Source: Mytilus trossulus
Lineage: Eukaryota; Mollusca; Bivalvia; Mytilida; Mytilidae
Direction of reading: 5' to 3'
DNA: 64,000 nucleotides
Assembly (NCBI RefSeq): GCF_036588685.1
Contig: NC_086386.1
Location: 46,485,878 to 46,549,877, forward strand
A program made the position numbers and the translations under genes. The notes under the pieces are model-generated. The model was not told the DNA's origin and did no database searches. It worked only from the letters and a program-made list of their open reading frames with translations. This document shows, piece after piece, positions 22,500 to 34,600 of this stretch. The number at the start of each line of letters is the position of its first letter. Positions within the stretch are counted from its first letter, which is position 1.

Positions 22500-23625
22500 A
22501 TCTATTTCTACCCTACAAAACGATGATGACTGCTGTACCCATATTTTGACTATTTTATTTATTGTGTCTGTTTAGTTTACGCATCAATGTAAATATAACT
22601 AAATTTGATGAGACTGTCATCAAAGTGAGAGGGTTAGCGCTATAAAACCAGGTTTAATCGGGCGCACTACGTTTGCGCGCATTTGGGGATTAAAAATGTT
22701 TACGTTTGCGCGCAGCTTTTGATTACATTTGCGCGCATTCATTTTACAGGTAAACTCAGGTAAAAATATAAATGAAAATTAAATCAAATTGTAATTGACT
22801 ACATATTATTTTTATTTACATAATAAATATGACTATAAATTACTAATTTTTGAAAATATTTCTTAATTTAAATTATTATATATTGTTCAAATTGAATTCT
22901 AAATCCAATTATAAAGTGATCATTATTATTTCCGTAGTATGGCTTAAGGCATCAATATAACTTCATTCTGAATATTTCAGGATGAAAAGTGTTTCAAATA
23001 ATAGTGTCCGTTTTTAAAATTAGTAAATAATTTAAGTTAGTTTGTAAAGTTACACCAGGTAAAACATGGAGTGTCGGCACGTACCGATATGTAAAGTAAT
23101 GAATTTATCAATAATTCTACCTTTATTCAAGATTAGCTATGTTTTAACATTTTAACATTTTCATCTGTATATATTTCTAGGATTTAGTGCTTTTGCATAA
23201 TAACATGGAATAATCTTGCTCAAAATCCCACTTCCACCTCATTGTTGGTGAGCAGGGGACTAAAACTAACGGAATGAGTACTTATACTTGTAAATAATTG
23301 AACAAATTAAAAATAAATCAAAAAAATAAAACCTGCATTTTACCTTAGTTTATCTGTCAAAAAATGCGCGCAATTGTAATCAAAAGCTGCGCGCAAACGT
23401 AATGATTTTTGCGCGCAAATGTAATGGCAATGCGCGCAAACGTAATGCACCGGTTTAATCAACCATTTTCTACATTTGAAAATGCCTGTACCAGTCAGGT
23501 ATATGACAGTTCTTGTCCATTCGTTTTTGATGCGTTTTGTTATTTGATTTTGCCATGTGATTATGGACTTTCCGAATTGATTTTCCTCTAAGTTCAGTAT
23601 TTTTGTGATTTTACTTTTTCTCTAG
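22500..23625 (+). repeat. Dispersed repeat family B, split by a MITE
   Basis: The left part (22505-22659; GATGATGACTGCTGTACCCA, GATGAGACTGTCAT, GAGGGTTAGCGC) and right part (23452-23625; CCATTTTCTACATTTGAAAA, GTCCATTCGTTTTTGATGCG, GAATTGATTTTCC) join into the same repeat found uninterrupted at 37960-38212 and with an insertion at 51060-51460. The 792-bp MITE lies between them. Confidence 0.75.
22660..23451. mobile_element. 792-bp MITE with 9-bp target duplication
   Basis: GGTTTAATC at 22651-22659 is repeated at 23452-23460. The ends are imperfect inverted repeats of about 100 bp (GGGCGCACTACGTTTGCGCG versus reverse complement GGTGCATTACGTTTGCGCG). Each is built from several copies of TACGTTTGCGCGCA-like 14-mers, three on the left and four on the right. 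The interior is AT-rich and non-coding. A 9-bp duplication with long TIRs suggests a Mutator-like origin; that is inference. Confidence 0.85.
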
Positions 23626-23719
23626 ACAGAATTATATTTTCACAAAAAAGTATACAAGTTTTCAAGTATGTTTTTGACAAATGTACAAATGTGTACCCGA
23701 TCTATCTTCATTCAGATAT

Positions 23720-23905
23720 TAAATACTATATATAAAATTGATAATGGAAATAGAGAATATGCCAAAGAGACAAAAAGCCTACAAAAAGCAAAAAACAACC
23801 GAAGGCCACCAATGGGTCTTCAATACAGCGAATAAATCCCACAACCGGAGGTGTGCTTCAGCTGGCCCCTAAATATTAAACTAAAAACATACATGTGCTC
23901 TGCCC
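23720..23905 (+). repeat. Dispersed repeat family D
   Basis: TTGATAATGGAAATAGAGAA, CCAAAGAGAC, CAACCGAAGGCCACCAATGG, TCTTCAATACAGCG and TCAGCTGGCCCCTAAA are hallmarks of a mussel-type repeat I recognise. No coding content. Confidence 0.6.
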
Positions 23906-24640
23906 GACGAGATCAATCTTTTTCGAAATCGCAAGGTATTCGTGTGACTAGATTGGTATAATGAAGTGGATATACCCAGATAGCAATATACAAGTCTAAG
24001 TTAATAATTACAGCATGGTAAACAGATAACCGTTGAAAATACAAATAACAATCCCCAAAAGCGGCAATAAAGTACGGTGCTCAAAAGCAATAATCAGATC
24101 TTTTACACTAGTGGCACCTGTCGTGTTGCTCAATACGGGAATAGGTAGCTCTAAGTTGCCCACCTGATGAAAAAAGTTAATACTAGTACACATTCATTTT
24201 TGTTTCTGTAAAACAGATATCCAATGACGGTAACCAACTCGCAACGGCGACAAAGCAAACATTATAAACTTAATGAAATACAAATATTTCATCGAAAACA
24301 TTTTAACCTGCTGTTGTACCAACGAGCTCACTTTTCAGTCTGTTTCTAAAGTAAGTACGAATATTTTTCCTCTTTCTGACAATACATGTAAAGTGTTAGT
24401 ATTTTGAAAGTCTGTCAACATGGTCAACTAAAGTATGGCAATCACAATTCAGCGTTAAATCATCGTGGTTTAGCAAATCAGTAACTGCATTTGAATGATT
24501 GCATCAACGCGTGTCACTTGTATGTTGTATGTAACGCTAACTAAAGCAATAACTATCACATTTATTTGTTTTTGCTACGTCGCAGTCGCATTTGGTTAAC
24601 CGTCATGTAATATCTGTTTCACATATGTCAACAGAAATGC
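23906..24640. other. No feature seen
   Basis: Non-coding intergenic DNA. The short minus-strand frame at 24008-24193 has no support. Confidence 0.45.
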
Positions 24641-24960
24641 TTTTATTGTTGTTAACGCAATGATATTTGTCTTATTTTCCTCGAAAGTGACATTAGGAGT
24701 TATCACCGGGTTTGTTCTTATAGGAGTAACCATTAGGGTATCACATGCGGAGAATCTGCTAACCCTTCCGGTGCAACAAAGGTCATTCTGTGTTTTTGGT
24801 AGGATTCATTTTGATAAGTTTTTAGTTTTCTGTGTGCTGATTTTTGTAGATTTGTTTTGTTTTTTTGGCTAAATTTTCTTTTTTTTGCAATGGTATTTGC
24901 AGTTCGTTTTCGTCTTATGATTTTGACTATTCCTTTGGCATCTTTCACCTACCTTTTGTA
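24640..24960 (+). repeat. Dispersed repeat family E, diverged
   Basis: GTTATCACCGGGTTTG..., TTTAGTTTTCTGTGTGCTG and CGTTTTCGTCTTATGATTTTGACTATTCCTTTGGCATC resemble the copies at 28090-28262 and 35390-35560. Frames here are repeat-derived. Confidence 0.5.
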
Positions 24961-25176
24961 TGTCGAAGGTTGCAATATATACCTTGATTAAAATGTTGTT
25001 TTTGTGTTCAGAGGTGAACAATTTATTTTTGGTTAGATTGATCTCGTGACATGCAGTATAATTATTGTTATAAATGCATGCGAATTCATTATGCCTAAAA
25101 TATCCTCGATATATATACACAAATGCTGTTTAGAAAGTTATTATGCCAACATTGAGGCTGAATGATTACCATTCAT

Positions 25177-25653
25177 TCACTGTTCATTTAGACCTCCTTC
25201 TTTCACCGTAACACTCTGATTTGCTCCATCTCCTGGTATGAAGACTTGGATGCCATCGTTCCCCTTGATAGAGCCACTTTGTACGGTGAATGTATCCGAT
25301 CCACCTTTAATTGTTGCAGGTAAGCTGTTTGCCAATCGGGACTCAATTTTCTGTTGCGTATCTGCCAGTACAGCAACATCTTTACCCTGCACACTACCTT
25401 TTTGTAAGATTGCTCCATTATTGTGTAAAATCAAGGCAGGCCAGACAACAAAGTCGATGACGGATCCATTTTTGGAATATGGGGAAAACAGGTTTTTGTC
25501 TATCGGCTTTCCTTCTAATTGGTCATAAACCAGAACCATTGATGGCTCTTTGATAACCATGCTCCAGCAAAGTTCTGTACAACGTTTCACAAACTTGATG
25601 ACGAGGTTTGGAGAACCAGTTTTACTGTAGCGTTCAAACTGTTTCACAGTTTT
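25177..25653 (-). CDS. Gene 1 last coding exon (Mieap C-terminal domain)
   Basis: 477 bp including the stop. It begins KTVKQFERY after acceptor TTTTTAG. The conserved part runs to about residue 80 (CWSMVIKEPSMVLVYDQ, DFVVWPALIL, KGSVQGKD). A gene-specific tail of about 75 residues follows, rich in Gly, Ser and Val. A TTTATT at 25022-25027 (AATAAA on the coding strand) is a candidate poly(A) signal. Confidence 0.87.
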   Translation of the reverse strand, partial: KTVKQFERYSKTGSPNLVIKFVKRCTELCWSMVIKEPSMVLVYDQLEGKPIDKNLFSPYSKNGSVIDFVVWPALILHNNGAILQKGSVQGKDVAVLADTQQKIESRLANSLPATIKGGSDTFTVQSGSIKGNDGIQVFIPGDGANQSVTVKEGGLNEQ

Positions 25654-28600
25654 CTAAAAATGAAAAACAAAATGTTAAGACTTAGCATACTGTATGCTTT
25701 ATTGATCTCTTTTAAAAATCATATACAATGGCATGACTTATTACTTCCTCATAAAACACTGCTTCGGTATATACCATTCTGGAAGACATTCACATAAAAG
25801 TGTTATTATTTTAACAGTTCGATTGATTCGAGTTTATAAACCAAATCAATTACCGATTTCTTCTTGGAAAATTCGGTTAAAAATACCACTGTGATTTTTT
25901 ACCAGTTAAATGAAGTTTTTGCTAACTAAAATAACACTTTCCATACGAAAATAACACTTTCCACATGTTAATATGCAATATCATCCTGTCGCTATAGAAG
26001 GTGCAAATTTTGTGTGTGGTTGAAACAGTTTCATTTAGGCAAATGGTTATGATGAATTAATCTAAATATCGTATATTCATTTCCAAGATTTGACAGTTTC
26101 TTTAAAATATTTCTAGATGAGGATGCAGGAATAGCATGATTGGAATACTTTACATCTGAACGTGCTAGGATTATTGGATCTCTTATTGCTTTAATTAATA
26201 TTTGTCTATTTGTATCTTGACTTTTTTGTATACCGAGGACGACATACTGCCTTGATATACTGAAATTTTACAAAATGAATGTCGTATTTCTGTTCATGGT
26301 CGCAACTAAAAAATGCACAAAGTACATTAAGGATCAATTTGAACATTAGTTTACTCTTGAATTTAATACGAAACTATTACTATGATTTTTTCCATACACT
26401 TTTCTTATTTCAATTAAAAAAAAGGAGGAATATGGGTTATTCATCAATGAAATAAAAATGGTAAAATAACAGCGCTTTTATTAAGGTTTTTGTCTCCGTA
26501 AGCATGTACATGTCAGTGCTGATGTTGTTATTTAAATGAATCAGCACATACAGTTTATTAAACTTGCAAGCATTTAAATGATTTTTTTTTATTATTTATA
26601 TATTCATAGGACAAAGCGGCATTACTCTTTGGTTATTGCCACTGACATTATTATGTCTCTCGACTAAAACATATTGAAAATGGGAAATAACTCAAGATTC
26701 TACTTTTCATCGCTACAACTAAAGCTTATAAAACTTGTAACACTGGTAGAACAGCATACAGCATATAGAGGACAAAAAAAACCTACCAAAAACAAAACAA
26801 AGCACATTTAATAGATTTTTTAAGCACATATTTTCACTGCAAGTGATTAAATAGAAACGAGAACACATGAAATCCGCTTTTCGGGCACATTTACTTTTTT
26901 TCCAGTTTTTAATTGATAATAACCAAGGAATGTCTTAATAGTTGTAAAAATATTAATAGAAGATTTTGGACAAAAAAAATGTTAAAAAAATGTTAACCTT
27001 GTAAAAGACCAATGTGACTTTGTTTCAAGACAAAACAATGATGTGTGCAAAAACAGTGAAGGGATTGGCATCAAAACACACACATACACATTATGTAAAT
27101 ATTTACCTGCACAACATAATCCAATAGCTTTTTATCATATTTTCTTCGCTCATGAACAATTTGAATCAACTCCTCCATGCATTTCTGTATAGCGAGTAGT
27201 TTCATCATATCTTCCTACAACAAATGACCGTTTTATTGTATTGTATTCTAAACTAAGTATCTCTAACATTTATGGTACCAATTATACTGCACCAGAGGAG
27301 CAATTCGACAATACATGTCTCTCATATAATGCTCGAGGACAGAATATAAAAAATACAAATCCCAATACAAATGTTGAAAACACGGACATAAAGTATAGCC
27401 AAATCCGGATAAGGAGTCACATCGTAGAATGAGAGAGATGTATTCAGTAATTCAAAAATATTACATCTTATAACAGCAAAATTCAATAAAACGATATCCA
27501 TGTTTGTATGCCAGTACCAAAGTACTGAGCAACTGTCCTTGTGAGACCCATGGGTACTAAATGATCACAAGCCTTTCGATGATATACAATTATAAGCTTG
27601 GTATCATTGTTCAAGGGTAAAAACTCTGCATTAGATTTGCTCAAAACCAACCGTTTGGCTAACACAATCAAACAGTAACACAATCAAACAGACATTAGTT
27701 GTCGAATCCCTGATCACCGATTTGACTCAATTTGTCATATTTAACATTTTACATACTAAAAGGTATATCCAAAGTCCAAAAGAAAGAAACAGTATTTCAC
27801 AACTCCCCTTTTATAAATATTTGCAAAAAGGAAGCATATTCCTACATATTGTCTTAATCGTTGTTAAGGCTAACTAAGAATTTATAAATATATTCAACTG
27901 AGTCAAAACTGAAATGTTTAACATATGAAAAAATAAAATATAACAACTTACGACATTCGCTTTTTGATTTGAAACTTGGGTTGCAGCCTGTAAAAATAAT
28001 TCATTAAACAAGTTAAAGTCTTTCTTTGACCAGCGTACATTTTTTTTTTTTTTTTTTTATCATTTCCTATGTACAGCATATACTCATTTGAGATCACCCC
28101 TCGTGGTGTGGTTCGTGTTGTTTATTCTTTAGTTTTCTATGTTGTGTCATGTGTACTATTGTTTGTCTGTTTGTCTTTTTCATTTTTAGCCATGGCGTTG
28201 TCAGTTTATTTTCGATTTATGAGTTTGACTGTCCCTCTGGTATTTTTCGTCCCTCTTTTTCAATATACTGATAGATCAATTACTTCCTCCTTGGGAATAA
28301 CGTGCTTAATTAAAATAATGTTAATGAATGCGAAACTAGAAGTACAGCGCAATTTTGTGAGTGATTGCTTGCAGACGAAAATTGAAAATATATAAGTAAT
28401 AATAGAACAGTAGAATATGCCGAAAATGGTAAACGAGAAACCCAGACATCACTTGACAATTTAGGAGTTAAAATTGCAGTAAATAAACGCCCATTAGTGT
28501 AGAGTAACTTTAGACGAACATCAACAATTTGCGATTATAACACTGCAGCAGAATACTGTCAAATAGTAAGTGAGAAACTGCAGACGAATATTGGCAAATT

Positions 28601-31600
28601 TAAGTTATAAACTGCAGTAGCATACAATATGTTACCTTTTTATTTTCTTCCACTTTACTCATCTTGGAATAGTTTGTCTAAAACAAATTGAAATTCAGTT
28701 GAATACATTCATAAAGTCAGGAATAGTTTTGTAAAATTATTGTCGTTTACTATTTTCTGTTTTCACAAAGAAACTTTCATCTGCTTCTTAAAATGTTCAT
28801 TCTCATTTCATCCATTGACGGCATATATTTTGCTATAAAAAACAAGTATGGACACAACGTTCAAGCTGGATTCCGCTCTAAATTTGGATTGTGATTAAAT
28901 AGTTGACACAGCATAGGTTTCTGACACAGAATGAATGTATTCAAATGAACTTTAAATTTTTGTTTTCTCTTAGAGCAATTCACTATGCTGTTGAATATTA
29001 ATCCTCTCAAAAAAATGTTTGAAGAAATTTTCTTTTTATTTATGAAATTTCAAATGAGAAAAATTGAACCCAATTTTTTAATCACATCCCCCTTTCCCTT
29101 ATTCCAAAACTAATTTCAATTAAAATATTCTAATGGAGTTTGCAACAATTACTACTCATTTAAATACATCATAAAATATTAAGATGCAAAAAAACTGCTT
29201 GTTATCACTGAATGGTAAAGATTATTTAAATTTATCAGTTGGTAGTAAAAAGTGAATATACATTGTATATTGTATATAACAAAGATTTAAGTTGATTCTG
29301 GACAAAGAAAGATAACTCCAATTAAAAAAAATTCTTGCAGATATTTCTTGCTTACTATACTGGACAAAGAAAGATAACTCTTAATTAAAAAAAAATTTGC
29401 TATTTCACAATATTGTGAAATTAGATATTTCTTGCCATTGCACAATACTGTGCAATTGAAAAGACTTGCTATTGCACAATACTTAATATAATAATTTTAG
29501 ATCCTGATTTTGACCAACTTGAAAACTGGGCCCATAATCAAAAATCTAAGTACATGTTTAGATTCAGCATATCAAAGAGGCCCAAGAATTTAATTTTTGT
29601 TAAAATCAAACTTAGTTTAATTTTGGACCCTTTGCACTTTAATTTAGACCAATTTTAAAACTGGACCAAAAATTAAGAATTTACATACACAGTTAGATTT
29701 GGCATATCAAAGAACCCCAATTATTCAATTTTTGATGAAATCAAACAATGTTTAATTTTGGACCTCGATTTGGGCCAACTTGAAAACTAGGCCAATAATC
29801 AAAAATCTAAGTACATTTTTAGATTCAGCATATCAAAGAACCCAAAGGTTTCAATTTTTGTTAAAATCAAACTAAGTTTAATTTTGGACCCTTTGGACCT
29901 TAATGTAGACCAATTTGAAAACGGGACCAAAAATTAAGAATCTACATACACAGTTAGATTCGGCATATCAAAGAACCCCAATTATTCAATTTTGATGAAA
30001 TCAAACAAAATTTAATTTTGGACCCTTTGGGCCCCTTTTTCCTTAACTGTTGGGACCAAAACTCCCAAAATCAATACCAACCTTCCTTTAATAGTCATAA
30101 ACCTTGTGTTTAAATTTCATAGATTTCTATTTACTTATACTAACGCTATGGTGCGAAAACCAAGAAAAATGCTTATTTGGGTCCCTTTTTGGCCCCTAAT
30201 TCCTAAACTGTTGGGACCGAAACTCCCAAAATCAATACCAACCTTCCTTTTGTAGTCATAAACATTGTGTTTAAATTTCATTGATTTCTATTTACTTTAA
30301 CTAAAGTTATTGTGCGAAAACCAAGAATAATGCTTATTTTGGCCCTTTTTTGGCCCCTAATTCCTAAACTGTTGAAACCAAAACTCCTAAAATCAATCCC
30401 AACCTTTCTTTTGTGATCATAAACCTTGTGTCAAAATTTCATAGATTTCTATTGACTTAAACTAAAGTTATAGTGCGAAAACCAAGAAAATGCTTATTTG
30501 GGCCCTTTTTGGCCCCTAATTCCTTAAATGTTGGGACCAAAACTCCCAAAATCAATACCAGCCTTCCTTTTATGGTCATAAACCTTGTGTTAAAATTTCA
30601 TAGATTTCTATTCCTTTTACTAAAGTTAGAGTGCGAAAACTAAAAGTATTCGGACGACGACGACGACGACGACGACGCCAACGTGATAGCAATATACGAC
30701 GAAATTTTTTTCAAAATTTGCGGTCGTATAATAATAGCTGGATGGAGGCACTTAAAATTACTGGGTGTTAAGTAAATAACCCGGCCCCATAATACAATAT
30801 GCTCTGCTATTAGTAATATCACCTTTTTATTTCAAAATTGTCAATGGGTGTCACAATACTTTATCTTCACCATGCTTACTGGCATTCGTGGAGAATCGAG
30901 AAGTTTACAGAAACATTGTACTTTTATGTATTTTTCTTCATCAATAAATTGTTTCGGCGACATATTTGGAAAAAAAAAAATTAAATGGGTAGTTCTACAT
31001 AATTCATTTGTAAACTTTAGGTATATTATAATTTTGCATCAATGAGATTAAAATACTGATCCTGTTTCCAGGCTTTTCTTACAAGTATCTGACAACACTC
31101 TGTAAAAAATCCAGAGGATCATGAATGTTTTTTAAATGAGAAAGTAGAACAGAGCGTGTGCATATCATTGTAAGCAAAGTAAGACACAGAATGTCCATTT
31201 CAATCATTGCTGAATTTGCATTATCTTTTGTCGCTTCGCGAATAAAAAAACCAACATTGGATGTCATATGTATCAGTAATTGTCCATGTCAATCGTTGAC
31301 ACCAGAGAATATTTGTTAAGTCTGAATTGATCCAGAGGAACAAATGCGTTGCCAAACCAGGACAAGGAATTGGAGCAATGCGAGGAGATACATTTCTTCA
31401 ATAAAAAAATGTCTTTAGTTTAAAACAGTGGATTATAATAACACAATATCCGCATTGTCATGCCATGACCAACGTACTGAGTTACTGTGATCGCAACTTC
31501 CTTTAGTTCTAATAGATCTAAAAAAAGGTATTGATTTTGTAATAGTCATACTGTAATAAAAGAGATGAGAAGAATATTTCAAATCCCAAAACCCATGTGC

Positions 31601-34600
31601 AAAAATAGAAGAACTTTTATCAGAGGCGGGTTTAGGGAGTACCCCGCCATCCTTTTGTCGAAAAAAATTTGGTAAATTATATAGGGAATCACTGAAGCAT
31701 GGCATCCGGTACAATGTATATCCGAAAAAAGAACTTTGGGATTTGAGCGAGGGAGATTCATTGCCAAGTCAAGAATATGACAGTTGTTGTCCATTCGTTG
31801 GATGTGTTTGAGCTTTTAATTTTGCCTTCTAATTAGGGACTTTCCGTTTTTAAATTTTCCTGGGAGTTCAGTATTTTTGTGATTTTCCTTTTTCCTATAT
31901 TTCAAATGGTTCATACTACGTTTTATAACCGCATGTAACTTGCTACTGTCATGACATGTGTTTAAGGATAAAGCGAATCATTATTAGTTTCCGTCAACTA
32001 TTTGACAAATTGACGGTGGAACTAAGTATTCAGTGGTAAATTCAACAGTTATCACTGATTTGTAAAACATATGACAAGAATAACAACTTACGTCATTCGT
32101 CTTTTGATTGGGTACTTGTGTTGCAGCCTGTGAAAATAATGCAAAAGATGTTAACTTTTCGATCTGTTTTTATTTTTATCATGATAGCATTTCAGGCAGC
32201 ATTTATTCATTTCAATGTATTCTTAATTCCTTTTAGCATTTGATTTAACATGCTTAAAATGAAAATACTGTAAATGGTTAGCCTCATCGCATACCACCAA
32301 TTTGCTAGTGCTGCATTGCAGTAAAATAACTGAAGTACAATATTTACAATTAATTTTGCAATTTGTAAGTATCAAATTAGGAGTTAAGCGTAAAGATAAT
32401 TTTGTTAATTAATATCTGCAATTGAAAAACGCAAATTTGTGAAGAAAAAACTGCATACAGATATCAACAATTTGTGAGTGTAAAACTGCAGTAGAAAAAC
32501 GCCAAAGTTTTGGTGACACTCTGTAGACTAAAATTGATAATTTTGAGTAACATTATTTACCTTTTTCTCTTCTTCCATCTTGAAATAGAGTGTCTAAATA
32601 AAATCGGAATTCATGTTAATAAATTTCTTAAAAGATACTCTCTCGAATAATAAAAAAAGAAGTACATCAGGAACTGTTTTGTGACAACCACTATCGTTTA
32701 CTATTGTGTATTCTCATACTTTATTTCCTGGGGCATTCTACGTAAAAACCAGAATAATCGTTCATTTAAAAAAATCATCAATAAATATGAAGAAATAAAC
32801 GACAAACGTATTTGAATGTTTTTAGAAAGCATTTACATAAAAAAAAACGAATTAAAGACAAGTAGCAAAACGCAAATATGAACATATATGTGTCAACATT
32901 ATACGAATGTCTAGGCTCACACAGGGTCAATTATAATGAGTACCCTTTTAATGGACGTGTCTGATTTAAAAGAACGTTTTTTACACGCTTAACACTTAGT
33001 AATTGGTAACTGAGATTATTTGAAAAAAAAAGAATGACATACACGAGACAATCATTTTCACTGCAAATTACAAAATGTTTCACGTGTTTGAAATTCATAT
33101 TTGGTTGTGTCTTGCAGTCAAATTACAATAAAAGTAATTTAATAATCAACAGTGAATATAAAAGTAAAAAAACAAAGATTAATTGGTGTTTAACGTCACT
33201 TTCAACACTATTGTGCTATTTCGTGGTGATAAGTTTTTATTGGTGGAGGGAGCCAGCGTGCTCTGAGAGAGATTCACCTATATTCGGTTTCTTTAAGGAA
33301 GAGTACACAACCAGTACTGCATATCAAATCTGCATAATTAATGTTATGCAAAACCCTGGTACACGAAAATACAGTAAGGCTGGGGTGAATCCGTAATAAA
33401 TGAGATTCTAATTTAAGACAGGTTATACAAAACATAAGTCGGTAATGTCACATTTTATACCCTGTCTGTGATCTGAATATCATATAATATCATTGACAAA
33501 AATGCCAATGACGAAAATATGCAAATCAAATGACAAATTTACATCATAGTATATGTGTGATACATTTTTCTTATAGTGGCACCCCTTTTGGAAGGCTTTT
33601 GTAAAACATGTATTTAATGAACGATTTTATAGTGGTCAAAATATGTACTGCACCTGTAAATTTTGATATCATGTAAATAAGTTCATATATAGATAGAAAG
33701 CCGAATATCTAAAAGATACTTACTGTTTGTGCTGCTTCAACTAATTGGTCAGGCTGTTGATGTAAACAGCAGGCTATATCCCATGCATGCTTTTTTATGT
33801 CTGTCATCTGTTTTCGTTCTAGGTCTACGCAAGTGGTGTAACATTTCTGCCAAACAAATGAATTTTAAATAATTTTGTAATACTTAAATACTAGAACATA
33901 AAAATATTACAAAAGTTTATAAAAATTCCACACAAAAAGCCAATACCCAAACCCTCTGCAAAAACTGGACGTACATCGACAAAAACAACGAACGACATAT
34001 AATCAAGCCTTGTTAGAAAAATAGCTTAAAAACCCTTTATAACTTTTTTTGATATGAGCGTCACTGATGAGTCATATGTAGACGAAAAGCGCGTCTGGCG
34101 TACTAAATTATAATCCTGGTACCTTTGATAACTATTGAAAAGGTTTTTAAAAACTGCACGAATTTAGTTCTTAGGCCGAATAAATTAATATTTCCAGTAA
34201 AGAAAAAAAAATAGGATTCATTTCGAATCAACACACCTCAATTATCATCACTGAAAAAAAGAGCAATGTATATCAAAATAGCATACTTTCGAAATGCATC
34301 CATCAGTTTATAGATTATAATTCACGGCCAACCCCAAAAGAATGTCATTTGTAATCATTGCTCTTTCGCATGTTAGAATCACTTGATATTATAAATAACT
34401 TGTTTGCTTAATTTCTGTGCGAGTGAAAAAAACATGAAATACTGTACGTAAAACCAACACATGTAGAGGTAAATACGTGTACCTATCATGACTATTGTAA
34501 TAACATAATAATCGTAAGATATAAATTAACATAAAAGATATTAATAATCATTTTAGTTAATTTTAATCGCGCCTAATTATGAAGATATAATTAAGAGGTA

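Noticed and set aside
24660-25120. Several 70-85 codon frames on both strands
   Set aside because: They lie in repeat family E and in the 3' flank of gene 1; no conserved motif.
27483-27683. 66-codon minus frame as an extra exon of gene 1
   Set aside because: Repeat-derived, absent from gene 2, and without suitable splice sites.
31079-31794. Minus-strand frames of 62-93 codons in gene 1 intron 5
   Set aside because: No similarity to the paralog at the same position and no splice signals that would join them in frame.
33034-33396. 120-codon frame with WW and Cys
   Set aside because: It overlaps a dispersed molluscan repeat (TTTTTATTGGTGGAGG...) inside a gene 1 intron.
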